A stretch of DNA of 64,000 nt from Doryteuthis pealeii (GCA_023376005.1 CM042138.1:98714276-98778275); one strand, 5' to 3'; counted from the first letter of the stretch, positions 44,846 through 54,340 are shown. Made by a program: numbers and translations. The notes: generated from the sequence alone by a model not told the origin.

Positions 44846-45189
44846 TATGAGTTCGGGTGGTAATGTCGCGAAGTACTTTTCACTCGACTGATTTTTGGCA
44901 GATGCAAAAATTGTTTTATGTTCCTGTATTCTAATTCATTCAGTTTTACCTCCTTTTTCTTTTCTTTTTAAAATTTTAAAATCCTTTCTAAGGAAAGCTT
45001 ATCACACCAAAGAATGATCAATATATTTGCACTACCTGTTTATGTAATAATATCACAAATAGATTTCATTAAACAAATAATGTCATTCACTTTAATAGTG
45101 AGATATGATGCAACAAATTCTATTTAAAAAAATAGGGAAATTGGATTTTATCACCAACTGGATTTGAACTATGTATACAGTCAAATTTA

Positions 45190-45380
45190 AAGGCGACCGT
45201 GGTGTAATGATTATCGTAAGGAATGGAGACAGCGATACGAGTTCAAATCTTTGGCGAGGCTGTTTGCACTTCCATAGGGCTAATACCCTTCGGAAATGTA
45301 TGAAGCCAACTATTCTCCCTCCAACTATGAGTAAATAGCAGGTTAGACTAGGTTAGACCATTGATAAGGAACCAGTTTGA
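45190..45380 (+). mobile_element. tRNA-derived SINE, family A
   Basis: CCGTGGTGTAATGATTATCG (A box) and ACGAGTTCAAATCTTTGG (B box), then GCTAATACCCTTCGG and CTCCCTCCAACTATGAGTAA. The 3' tail is missing. The fold-back element follows 10 bp later. Confidence 0.8.
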
Positions 45381-45389
45381 TAGGGATAC

Positions 45390-45754
45390 TTGATGGCATA
45401 TTATTTGTCTGAATATTTCAGACTGTTGTCCTCATCTTTATTGTTATATATACAACATTTCGACTGATGTACCCCCGGACTTCTTCATGTGTTCCTTGTC
45501 GAACTTTGGAAACTTCTCATTGAACTCAGGAACCTTCTTGCCGAACACTGGATTACGGCATCAGGGTCCCAAGTTCGAAAAGAAGGTCTCTGCGTTCAAC
45601 AAGAAGGTTCCCGAGTTCGATGAGAAGGTTCCCGAGTTCGACAATAAACCTGAAGAAGGACGGAGGGTATATCGGCCGAAACGTTGAGTATATGACAATA
45701 AAGATGAGGATAACAGTACGAAAAATTCAAATAATACAAATTGATGGCATATTA
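45390..45754. mobile_element. Fold-back element with 14-bp target duplication
   Basis: A 14-bp direct repeat TTGATGGCATATTA (45390-45403 and 45741-45754) flanks a 337-bp element. Its two ends are inverted copies about 100-130 bp long: left includes CCTCATCTTTATTGTTATAT and ACAACATTTCGACTGATGT; right includes ATATCGGCCGAAACGTTGAG and ACAATAAAGATGAGGATAAC. The target duplication suggests integration by a target-primed or similar mechanism. Relatives are at 22320-22860 and 23450-23600. Confidence 0.8.
45570..45650. repeat. 21-bp tandem units inside the fold-back
   Basis: Three to four units resembling AAGGTTCCCGAGTTCGATGAG in the right half. The period of 21 keeps a reading frame open that would give EFDEKVP-type repeats. 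I consider this a by-product, not a gene. Confidence 0.7.
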
Positions 45755-45759
45755 CTGTA

Positions 45760-46660
45760 AATTATTTCTAATCAAATATATGAAGCTATAATTGTTAACT
45801 AAAAATATTATTAGTTATATTAACACAAAAAAAACGAACGCATAAATGACGTTCTCTAATGGACTCACCAGTTTGGGCTGACCAGCAAAAACCTACATCA
45901 ATGAAGTTGTGCGGATACTTGGATTTCGCGCTGAAGACCAGTAAGAAGTGATGACCCATATCCCTGCAGAGGAGTAAAGCTCCGCCGTCCCCTCCAAATT
46001 GTAAATTGTCTTATTGTAATTGTTTCCTTTAAGAACCGAGTTTGAAATTATATATAATTTTTTTAATGAATGTCTTAATTATAACAATCAAATAAATCAC
46101 GTTAAAAAGAGCCCATGTTCAAGAAAGAAAAAAACATGCCATTTTGACAGATACAGATTTTAACATAAAATTCTTCTGTTTCAAAGACTGCAAAAATAAT
46201 AATTAAAAAAAATCTTTCCTCTTCATAATAGAGCAAAAATCACGTTAAGTTTCTTTTTGAATTTTAATTTATGGGTGGAGGTGTTGAAAATACGTTAAAT
46301 TTTGGCCATACCTTATCTTTCGGAGAACAGATGACTTACATCTTTCTCTACCTCTGCCTCTCCTCCTCCTCTCCCCTCTCTCCCTCTCTCTCTCATTTTC
46401 TCTCTCGTGCTATTCTGAACCTGCAAGTGATGAATGAACAACTTACAGTATTTAATTAAATTAGTGAACCAACATGCGCTGTTTTGCCAAGCAAACTCAT
46501 AAGTGCTATTTTGGTTTATCCATTTTCTGTAACTGATTTTATTTGCTTATGAACAAGCGCATTAAAATTAAAATAATAACGAAGTCTGAACATATTACCG
46601 TTAAAGCAATGCTGGTAAAATAAATAATTACAACAGATCCTACGCACGTAACTTCTTAAA
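45760..46660. other. No gene recognised
   Basis: AT-rich; a short CT-rich tract at 46355-46405. No supported feature. Confidence 0.4.
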
Positions 46661-46667
46661 ACTTTAT

Positions 46668-47038
46668 ATATACAACTATGAAAGTACGTAAATAAACACT
46701 GTGTTTATTTGATATGGCTTTTAGCCGACAATTTTTGGAGGATATGCGCTTAATTGAAGTCATACCTAATTTTTGAAAATTAATTAGTTAATAATTAATT
46801 AATGAATTTAGGCAGTCGAGGTTTCGAGCGGAGCAGTCTCCCATGTCTATAACCTAGCTGATGAGACCTAATAGGTCGAAATGTACATTCAGGGATTGAC
46901 ATTTTCTCGATCTGTTTAGCCTTACATTTGAACATATATGCCCGCCTAAATTCATTAATTAATTATTAACTAATTAATTTTCAAAAATTAGGTATGACTT
47001 CAATTAAGCACATATCCTCCAAAAAATATACAACTATG
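46668..47038 (+). mobile_element. Fold-back element with hammerhead in loop, 13-bp target duplication
   Basis: A 13-bp direct repeat ATATACAACTATG (46668-46680 and 47026-47038) flanks a 345-bp element. Arms 46732-46813 and 46944-47025 are inverted copies that differ by eye at one of the first 75 positions. The 130-bp loop contains a hammerhead core (46858-46881). High arm identity implies recent formation or ongoing correction. The combination of target duplication, inverted repeats and hammerhead recalls Penelope-like elements, whose terminal repeats can be inverted, but no coding sequence is present to confirm this. Confidence 0.8.
46851..46896 (+). ncRNA. Hammerhead ribozyme motif in fold-back loop
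   Basis: CTGATGA at 46858-46864; stem II GACCT/AGGTC, five perfect pairs with loop AAT; GAAA at 46878-46881; a T-A pair closing GTAC; then UU at the cleavage position. Stem I pairs G-C, mismatch, U-G, C-G, C-G. Core and stem II are ideal, stem I is imperfect. The stem II plan (five pairs, three-base loop) is the same as at 63137-63178 although the bases differ. Confidence 0.55.
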
Positions 47039-47392
47039 TTGAATGTTTGGGGATAACTTGCAAGGAGTAATGGTTCACAAGCAAAGTTAGCAGAGCATTT
47101 TAGTGAGTTTGATTCTCATTGGGTGTTTCTTACCTCTAGTCATTTACTAAACTAACCATAGTAAATGAATGTATTAAAATTACTAGGTATGATAATGTAT
47201 CTGTCCGAAGATCCCAACCAAACGGTATTTTCAGGGAACTGACGCTGTACATTGGATATAGTTTTGATCTCGGGATACACTGTGATGTTCAACTTGAAGA
47301 TCTTTTGAAATCATTGGAAATCCTCAGATGAGAAAAATGCCATTTTTGTCCAAACGGAGTGAAATAAAGATTTTGACGTAAATTACAAAAAG

Positions 47393-47592
47393 CGCACTTA
47401 GCGTAACGATTATCTTTGTAGAAAATGGAATCGATGACCCGTGTTCAAATCTTGGAAGAATTTGTTAGCGTTTCACTTCGAAGCCCTTGCCCCTGGTAAA
47501 GGTATCAATCCATCCATTTTCTCTCCTGATATGGTAAATAATAGGACAGACTGGGTTTTTAGCCTCAGTAAGGGAACCAGTCTGGGATAATA
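47393..47592 (+). mobile_element. tRNA-derived SINE, family A
   Basis: TAGCGTAACGATTATC head, a CCGTGTTCAAATCTTGG B box, AAGCCCTTGCCCCTGGTAAA in the body and GGACAGACTGGG with GGGAACCAGTCTGGG. Ends short of the tail. Confidence 0.75.
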
Positions 47593-47647
47593 AAATAATA
47601 AATTTATTATTACTGCTCTATGTTTTTAATATATTGAGCACTTTTGG

Positions 47648-47700
<53 letters not shown>

Positions 47701-47823
47701 TATATATATATAAAAATAATAAATTCATTATTAATGCTCTATGTTTTTAATATATTGAGCACTTTTGGATTATTTACTGATGCCACTACAACGGAAAAGT
47801 TAAAGCGGCAATTGGATACTATA

Positions 47824-47830
<7 letters not shown>
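47593..47830. repeat. Tandem pair of TATTGAGCACTTT-tagged repeat
   Basis: AATAATAAATT(T/C)ATTATTA, TGCTCTATGTTTTTAATATA and TTGAGCACTTTTGGATTAT occur at 47593-47653 and again at 47716-47776, separated by (TA)n. The second copy continues into CTGATGCCACTACAACGGAA and AAGTTAAAGCGGCAATTGGA, shared with 62485-62585. This is the tag of the hammerhead family, but the following CTGATG(A/C) box lacks a stem II. Confidence 0.7.
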
Positions 47831-47861
<31 letters not shown>

Positions 47862-47912
47862 CACCAACCCTTCCGCTCGAGCAGGATGTGACACAAGGTC
47901 AATTTCTTAATG
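47862..47912 (-). mobile_element. SINE family A, 3' end only
   Basis: ACCAACCCTTCCGCTCGAGC with AGGATGTGACACAAGGTCAA, the reverse of the SINE tail. It lies between two (TA)n tracts. Confidence 0.7.
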
Positions 47913-47913
47913 T

Positions 47914-47940
<27 letters not shown>

Positions 47941-47944
<4 letters not shown>

Positions 47945-48112
47945 GTTCCATTCATTAATTTATTTCAGAAAACAAGGTGTGCCAAAAAGTACCAAGTTTA
48001 ATGCTATATTTACCGAGATAGAAATGAAGATTGAATGGAACGTCATTTTTTTCAGTATACAAGATATTTCAAAAAGTACAAAAAATCTCGATACTTTTTT
48101 GACACACCTTAT
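47941..48112. mobile_element. Inverted-repeat MITE, copy 2
   Basis: AAGGTGTGCCAAAAAGTACC at left and GATACTTTTTTGACACACCTT at right form inverted ends. The interior GCTATATTTACCGAGATAGA matches 11143-11367 and 57686-57826. An extra partial unit at 47945-47973 (TTCATTAATTTATTTCAGAA) shows the same internal duplication as copy 1. Confidence 0.75.
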
Positions 48113-48564
48113 GTATATAAATATGAATATATATGTGTGTATGTGCTTGTATGTGTGTGTATGCATATGTGTTTCTAGAAGTGGTTAACATTGCTCATTT
48201 AAAAATCTTAGTATTGTACTGTTGAGTTTGAAGCTTTGAGTATAAAGTTCTAATCACAGGAGGTCACCAACATTTAACAATAGTATCTTAATGGATAGAC
48301 ATCTGAAGATATGTCCGGTGTAATATATCTTCGATGAGTAACGGAGAAGCGAAGAAAGAAAGTTGAGTTGACGTTACATTTTTTTCGCTTCTTTTGACAA
48401 ACAGGCAATATCACGGCTGGGAAGCTAGAATTAGCTACAAAAGGAAAATCTTATTCCGACGCGACCAGTTTGGAAACGATCAGGTTTTAGACACTCTTTC
48501 AATGTTTACCAAAAATAGTTAATAAAAGGAAAGAAAAAAAAGAGGCTTGATTTAGTGATAGACT

Positions 48565-48777
48565 TGATTGATTGATTGATTTTAACGGCATGTTAACCCG
48601 TCAGGAATGTCATGTCAGCGGTAGAATACGCTGACTGTATCCACTGCAGAGCGGTAAGACCCCCCCCCCCTAAAAAAGTTATGTCCTAGATATAACTCTA
48701 AACTGAATCTGATGGTGAGGCTCATTTACTGGAGATCTGAGGAGTGTGAAGTACATATCCATTGCCATTGTTTTCAG
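48565..48777 (+). repeat. Dispersed repeat G, left part (split)
   Basis: TTTTAACGGCATGTTAACCC, GTAGAATACGCTGACTGTAT and CTGATGGTGAGGCTC. It continues, after the LTR-like insertion, at 49328 with CCAGGTCCACTCTAACCTGG. The interruption defines the insertion point. Confidence 0.7.
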
Positions 48778-49327
48778 TGTTACATAATTCATAGGTATCT
48801 TATGAATTATATACATACTGTAGATAGATATTTTTGAATCAGAGTTCGTTAGATTCAAAATAGCGGGGGTTAAGTGGAAAAATACTGTCGACCATTATTG
48901 ACAGGTAATAACATCGACTTAAACTTTCCGGAAATGTGCCAGTAGAGGCGTGAGACAGAAGTTTGAGATTTTAGTTCAGTTGTGGCCAGAAATTCAGAGT
49001 GAGCGGATTCAGAGGTCCGCTCGCTCTGAGACGTCGCTTCTCAATCCGCGCAGTTTTGTGGGCTTGAGTTGTTCGTGATAAAGACTTAAAGAAAAAACAA
49101 AAAAAAAAAATCTTGTTGATTGATTAAAATAAGAATGCAGAAATATCCAGCCCCAAAAAAAGAAGAATCAGCCCGAGAAAAAAAAAAAAAACCAAAAAAA
49201 CAAAAACAAAAAACAAGAGAAAAAGCAAAAGAGTTAGCAAAAAACTCTCAGCATCGGCTCTACCCCTCTCTCCTCTCTCTCTCTCTCTCGCATTTAAATG
49301 CCCGATATGTTAGAAGGGTATATAACA
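48778..49327 (+). mobile_element. LTR-like element inserted in repeat G
   Basis: Begins TGTTACATAATTCATAGG and ends GGTATATAACA; the short ends TGTTA/TAACA are inverted as in LTRs. It is collinear with 52847-53588: GTTAGATTCAAAATAGCGGG, GAGGCGTGAGACAGAAG, CGCTCTGAGACGTCGCTTC, TCTTGTTGATTGATTAAAAT, a CT tract, then a TATA-containing end. It splits a copy of repeat G. No internal retroviral-type genes are adjacent, so it would be a solo LTR. Confidence 0.65.
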
Positions 49328-49520
49328 CCAGGTCCACTCTAACCTGGAGTGATATTACCTGTTAGGGTAGTATCTATAGGTCAAATAGATATGTTTAGAA
49401 TTTATTCCAATTCGATAGGACCGTGTGCAAAATATCTTAAGAAAAAATTACACAACAAATGTAAATATGAACGTACAATGAATGTGATTCCCTAACCTCG
49501 CGGCATGAAATAACCTTAGA
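49328..49520 (+). repeat. Dispersed repeat G, right part (split)
   Basis: CCAGGTCCACTCTAACCTGG, AGTGATATTACCTGTTAGGG and ATAGATATGTTTAGAATT continue repeat G past the LTR-like insertion. Confidence 0.65.
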
Positions 49521-49667
49521 CGGTATCGAAGTTAGGAAATCAAATATATTGTGCCTTTAGACTTATATTTTTAATGTTGTTGTTTCTCTAACTTTCTTTT
49601 ATTTTGTTTTAATAATATGTTAAAATACTCTGGGATTGTTTTTTAATAATTACTTTGTACATATTTA

Positions 49668-49945
49668 CCAACCCCTCCGCCCGAGTAGGATGTGACACAA
49701 GGTCAATTTTTAGGCGAAGTTTAACAGCTTTGAATTAAGAGTTTTCCTTCTACTAGACTGGTTGCCTAATCAAGGTTAAAGAGCCCAGTCTGTCCTGTTA
49801 TTTACCCATAGCTGGAGGTGAGCGGGTGGATGCATACATTTCCCAAGTGTATTAGCGCTATGTGAAATGTATACAGCCTCGTCTAGGATTTGAACTCAGG
49901 TCGACGAGTCCATTTCCTAATCATTAAACCACGCGCCTCCATAAT
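49668..49945 (-). mobile_element. tRNA-derived SINE, family A, near full length
   Basis: Plus strand: TTTACCAACCCCTCCGCCCG, AGGATGTGACACAAGGTCAA, CTAGACTGGTTGCCTAATC, TTACCCATAGCTGGAGGTGA, GTATTAGCGCTATGTGAAAT, the reverse B box AGGATTTGAACTCAGG and AATCATTAAACCACGCGCC (reverse A box). Confidence 0.9.
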
Positions 49946-50126
49946 TATTTTGTATAGTATTGATAAGGATTAACTGGTGTTTAACGGCATGTCAACTTCT
50001 ATAGGGTTTTATATGCATGAAGGTTAGGGAATTGCGTTCATCGTACATTTATGTATCTCGATGAATATCAGATCCATTCCTAAATGAAGTACTGTTCATA
50101 CATTTGGCAAGCTCTTCTCAGCATGT

Positions 50127-50625
50127 TGTTATATACCCACATAATATCTCGAGTATATAATGAGGGAGAGAGACAGACGGAGTAGGAGTAGGGATGAGGG
50201 GCTCTTATTTCTTAACTCGGCCATTACTGTCTGCTGCTAATTCGGCCGCCATCTTCTCTTGTTGGGCTGTTTTCACGGGTTGATTCTTACATCTTTTTTC
50301 GGGCTTGTTTAATAGCTTAACAAGACTTGATTTTTTTTTAGTCTTTTACTTAAAACAACCCAGCTCATCTTCAACCGCCGCGACAGGGAAGCTACTCTCA
50401 GAAGCGACAGACTTCCAAGTCTACTCGCTCTGAATCTCTGGTCGCAACTAACTAAAACTTCTCACGCCTGTAATCGCGCCATCCGGAGGGTCAAATCGGA
50501 GTCATCATGAATCAATCATAACCCTAACAGTTATGGAAATTCCCCACTTAACTCTCTTCGAAACTAATGAAATCTTGATTCAAAAATATTCTTACTACCA
50601 TAACGTACATAATTCATTTAAAATG
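50127..50625 (-). mobile_element. LTR-like element, reverse copy
   Basis: The plus strand starts TGTTATATACCC (reverse of the GGGTATATAACA end). It then runs back through a GA-rich tract, a GATTTTTTTTTAGTCTTTTA segment, CTACTCGCTCTGAATCTCTG, ACTTCTCACGCCTG and CCCCACTTAACTCTC, to ACGTACATAATTC. The distal end is decayed. A 77-codon open frame starting at 50533 lies within it and is not considered a gene. Confidence 0.55.
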
Positions 50626-50894
50626 AAATCTTTTGTGAGAGATGGTGAGATAAAGGAGATGAGTGAGGAAGGAATACTTCTTCCAATAGAATTTGCTATG
50701 TTTGTCTTGGCAAAAGGTTTCGCATTAACTATGTTACCTATTAATCCTAAGTTGTCACTCATCTAATAGAGAACATGTTGATCGGTGCTTAACTCCGGTG
50801 ATATACTAAGAACCGTTTCCTAAAGCATGAATTGACTGTCTCGCCTACTGAGTTCGTATGTATCTGGTTATATACATGAAATAAAAGAGACCAT

Positions 50895-50932
50895 TCACGA
50901 CTTGAAGTTTCCCGTACTCGATCTTCAGGTGA
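50895..50932 (-). ncRNA. Type I hammerhead ribozyme motif
   Basis: Minus-strand reading: stem I TCAC/GTGA; CTGAAGA; stem II TCG/CGG (one U-G) with loop AGTA; GAAA; C-G pair closing TTCAA; then the GUC cleavage triplet. The core is complete in 38 nt. Stem II has the same U-G pair next to the core as 17468-17506 but otherwise different bases. Confidence 0.65.
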
Positions 50933-51091
50933 GCTTGTATTCATACTTCAGAAGTGTGAATACAAGTTTTTACCATGCTTTATTTTATAGTTGAAATATT
51001 TTAATATTGCTCTGAATTCTTGTGCATAGAGCACTATATTCTACTGATTTTTACCATTCTTAATGGTTAATTTTAATGGTCTATATCAGAT

Positions 51092-51131
51092 GGCCAGGTG
51101 AGATTAAAATTTAGTGGTAAAATTAACATAA

Positions 51132-51171
<40 letters not shown>

Positions 51172-51213
51172 AATGATCAAGTGAGATTGAAATTTCGTGG
51201 TAAATTAAATATA

Positions 51214-51289
<76 letters not shown>

Positions 51290-51329
51290 TTATGCTTAAT
51301 TTACCACTAATTTCATATCACAGATCATT

Positions 51330-51375
<46 letters not shown>
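51092..51375. repeat. Nested inverted repeats separated by (TA)n and (CA)n
   Basis: CCAATGATCAAGTGAGATTG with AAATTTCGTGGTAAATTAAA (51170-51213) is inverted at 51289-51331 (TTAATTTACCACTAATTTCA, ATCACAGATCATTGG). A third related copy lies at 51092-51130. TA tracts at 51133-51170, 51250-51288 and 51333-51375 and a CA tract at 51217-51250 separate the arms. Confidence 0.8.
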
Positions 51376-51379
<4 letters not shown>

Positions 51380-51384
51380 AAAAA

Positions 51385-51560
51385 AACTCCCGGCTTTATA
51401 GTCTGTAATTACACAATACAAACTTTCGCCTGGAGAAAAAAAATATTAAAGAAAAAAGACCAAATCCTGTGTACCTCTTGAAAATAATCTATCAAAATAA
51501 CCAAAAGATAAAAATACTGCAAGAGTTGCCTAAGTTAAATATACAAAGTGATCAAGTAGA
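51385..51560. repeat. Dispersed repeat J, copy 2, with decayed tag
   Basis: CCCGGCTTTATAGTCTGTAA, CAATACAAACTTTCGCCTGG and TTGCCTAAGTTAAATATACA as at 11965-12160. The end, TACAAAGTGATCAAGTAGAG, is a mutated form of the hammerhead-family tag (ACAAAGTGCTCAATACA). It continues into the fold-back at 51564. Confidence 0.65.
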
Positions 51561-51563
51561 GCC

Positions 51564-51680
51564 AATAAATAATAAAGTAAGCCTAATGAGTCAGAGAATA
51601 TCTACCTAGGAATGTCAGAATTATCCTGATGATCCGTTAGGAAACCTAGGTAGATATTCTCTGATTCATTAGACTTACTT

Positions 51681-51686
<6 letters not shown>
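51564..51686. repeat. Fold-back with hammerhead-like arm
   Basis: Arms about 51566-51610 and 51645-51686 (AATAAAGTAAGCCTAATGAG, TCAGAGAATATCTACCTAGG and their inverse) differ at a few positions. The right half carries a hammerhead-like core (51626-51645). (TA)n follows at 51686-51720. Confidence 0.75.
51622..51656 (+). ncRNA. Hammerhead-like motif with shortened stem II
   Basis: TATC/GATA stem I; CTGATGA at 51626-51632; TCCGTTAG in place of stem II; GAAA; a C-G pair closing CTAG; UA at the cleavage position. It follows the family plan but has lost about two bases on the 3' side of stem II, so it is probably inactive. Confidence 0.4.
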
Positions 51687-51722
<36 letters not shown>

Positions 51723-51901
51723 GAAAAACCTAATTGCTGACAGTACTGTTTCGACCAAATTGATAACGATGGGAAGAAAGATATCCGGTTCTGAATTCAA
51801 CCACTGAAATTTTGAAAAATGCATTCTCTTATAGAAAAACTCACTCAAAGACAATTTATCGATTTAGTTACTGTCAGCAATTACATATCATTTCATATAT
51901 T

Positions 51902-51904
<3 letters not shown>

Positions 51905-51951
<47 letters not shown>

Positions 51952-52135
51952 TGTGTATACATATATGCGTGTACATACATATATGTGCGTGCGTATGCGT
52001 GTATGTGTATGTGTGTATATATGAATATATGTGTATATATATGTGTATATATGAGTGCGTGTGTTTGTATATATATGTGTGTGTGTGTACGTGTGTACAT
52101 GTAAATATAAATGCGCATGTTTCTATGTATATATA
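51905..52135. repeat. (TA)n/(TG)n-rich array
   Basis: TA and TG tracts with TATATATGTGCGTGCGTATG-type interruptions, closely similar to 53022-53280. Since the latter lies inside an LTR-like element, this tract may be a related expansion or a duplicate. Confidence 0.9.
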
Positions 52136-52139
52136 TTGA

Positions 52140-52840
52140 ATTTCAACTATACAAAATATCACTCATATATGTCGACGCTTTTCGACTTGAAAATTAGGTC
52201 TTCATATTCGAGTAACAATGACATATGAAAAAGCAGAGAACAAACTTAGAAAGAAGAGAAGAATGAAACAATGTTGATAAAGGCAAAAGCAGATTCCCTA
52301 ACAGATCGAGTGAGAGAGAGAAAATAATGTGAATCGAGAAAGAAAGAAGCGGGAACGAAAGAAAAAGAGCGGGAATCAACAAATATCAAGAACGGCAGAA
52401 AAGATGCTTATTCAGCAAGAATAGTTGAAATGAATTCTGTTCGAATTTCCTCTTTATCCATTCGGCCATTTTTCCTGCATTCTCTTGCATTTTGTTTCCC
52501 AGCTGCTCGGGACAACAGCTATACAATTACAACCAGATTAGTCACTACTTTTGAATGAAGAACTTTTATCATATGGAATAAACGTAACCTATCGGGTCTT
52601 CTTTGTCGCAGTCACATTCATTCAGTTAATTCGATCGTTCTTCGGGCGCCATTTACTCAAGCACATTTCCCCGAACCATGTAAATCCATTAGCTTACACG
52701 GAGGCACAAATTTATATATTCTGTTTTTTTTTTCGGCTGATGAGGTCGCTTATTGTTTTCTAGTTGTCCTTGCAACCTGATTCTATGTGGCCTCCCACCC
52801 GTGATCAGTCGAAGCAGCTATTGCATCATTCTTTCATTGC
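52140..52840. other. No gene recognised
   Basis: Near the left end, a GTCGACGCTTTTCGACTTGA segment with AAATTAGGTCTTCATATTCG resembles a decayed hammerhead read on the minus strand (GACCT/AAGTC stem II, GAAA). The CTGANGA box is not recognisable. The rest has no supported feature. Confidence 0.4.
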
Positions 52841-53016
52841 GAATTCTGTTACATAATTCATATATAGCTTATGAATTAAGTACGTACTGTAGATATATAT
52901 ATTTGAATCAGAGTCCGTTAGATGTAAAATAACGGGGGTTGAGTGGAAAATTACCAACCGTTATGGTTATGATTGATTTGTGGTGACATTCTGCTTGACC
53001 CTCGAAAAATGCGACA

Positions 53017-53069
<53 letters not shown>

Positions 53070-53595
53070 GTGTATGTGTGTGTGTGTGTGTGTTAGAGTT
53101 TTTGTGTGTGTATACATATATGCGTGTGCATACATATATGTGCGTGCGTATACGTGTATGTGTATGTGTGTATATATAAATATATGAGTATATATGTGTA
53201 TATATATGTGCATATATATGAGTGCGTGTGTTTGTATATATATATATATGTGTGTGTGTACGTGTGTACATGTGTACATCGTGAGTGAGAGGTTTTAGTT
53301 TTTAGCTCAGTTGCGACCAGCCACTCGACGAGATAAGATGTCCTCTCAAGAGTCGCCTCTCACTGCACGGTTTTAGGAATGCTTGTGGGCTGGGTTTTAA
53401 AAAAAATAAGAACTTAAAGAAAAATAACAAAATCTTGTTGATTTATTAAAATAAAAATGCACAAAGCCCAACCCTAAGAAATCAACCCGGAGAAACAACC
53501 TACCGAATCAGCCCTGAGTATAAACTCTCTTTCTCTCTCTCTCTCTCTCTCGCTGTTTATATACCCGATGTATTGATCAGGTATACAACGAATTC
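52841..53595 (+). mobile_element. LTR-like element with target duplication and internal microsatellite
   Basis: A 6-bp direct repeat GAATTC (52841-52846 and 53590-53595) flanks a sequence starting TGTTACATAATTCATA. It is collinear with 48778-49327: GAATCAGAGTCCGTTAGAT, TAACGGGGGTTGAGTGG, CGTGAGTGAGAGGTTT, AATCTTGTTGATTTATTAAA, a CT tract and TATATACCCGATG. A (TA)n/(TG)n block at 53022-53280 makes it about 190 bp longer. The end reads TATACAAC rather than TATAACA, so that end has decayed. Confidence 0.65.
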
Positions 53596-53657
53596 GCCTT
53601 AGAAGGTTTTCTACGGTTTCTCGAGATCACTGCATGAGAAGCTGGAATTCAGAATTT

Positions 53658-53842
53658 ACTCACCGCTAAGAGCCGGATGCAACACAAGGACAATTTTTTA
53701 GCGGAGTAAATCTGATTTAAATTCAGAGTTTTCCTTTTTCTAATTTGATTGCCTAACCAAGGCAAGAGAACCTACTATTTTGTCCATAGCTGGAGGAAGA
53801 ACCGATGGATCCATACCTTTTCAAAGTGCATCTGATTTGCTG
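53658..53842 (-). mobile_element. tRNA-derived SINE, family A (3' half)
   Basis: Plus strand: GCCGGATGCAACACAAGGAC, TTCAGAGTTTTCCTTTTTCT, TGCCTAACCAAGGC, TCCATAGCTGGAGGAAGAAC and CCATACCTTTTC. The tRNA-like head is absent. Confidence 0.75.
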
Positions 53843-53844
53843 TA

Positions 53845-54339
53845 TTAGGACTAGGTAATAGCAATGTATTTACCCACTGTATGGGTATAAACTCTTCTGA
53901 AATGTTCTGGAGCTTATGTAATGCTGTACATATGAAATTTTCGATGATCTTAGCCTTTTTAATGTTTCTGAAGCTTAAATAATGCTCTACATATGGCATC
54001 TTTCCCTTACTCTACTGAATATTGTTGAAGCCTATGAAATGTTCTATATATGATATCTTTCAATGATCCTACTTCTACTGAATGTTTTTTGAAGCTTATG
54101 TAATTCTCTACATATGGAATACTTCAATGATCATAGCTCTAATGGTTATTTAAAAAAACAACCTCATATGATACTCTACATATGATACGTGTCGATGGTC
54201 CTAGCTCTTCTTAATGTCTTTAAATCTCATGTTATACTCTACACGTGGTGATCTAAGTTTTAGAGTGCTAGCAGTCTGGTTCTCTTGCTTTCTTATAAGC
54301 CACAACTGATTTTCGTTCATTAGATTTTATTTATTTATC

Positions 54340-54340
<1 letters not shown>
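53845..54340. repeat. Diffuse tandem repeat of about 60-65 bp
   Basis: Variants of TGAAGCTTATGTAATGCTCT, ACATATGGAAT(A/C)TTTC and AATGATC(A/C)TAGCTCTA follow one another at least six times between 53900 and 54245 with heavy divergence. It looks like an ancient satellite-like array. Confidence 0.6.

Noticed and set aside
45487..45687. 66-codon frame with EFDEKVP repeats
   Set aside because: Produced by 21-bp tandem units inside a non-coding fold-back element.
45655..45705. Hammerhead in the fold-back arm (CTGAAGA ... CCGAAACG)
   Set aside because: Stem II pairs only weakly and stem I does not form in any of the three related arms.
50533..50766. 77-codon frame without low complexity
   Set aside because: Its first half lies in a reverse LTR-like copy; no similarity or splice context supports a gene.
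52165..52205. Hammerhead-like GACCT/AAGTC stem with GAAA on the minus strand
   Set aside because: The CTGANGA box is missing at least one base and stem III does not close.
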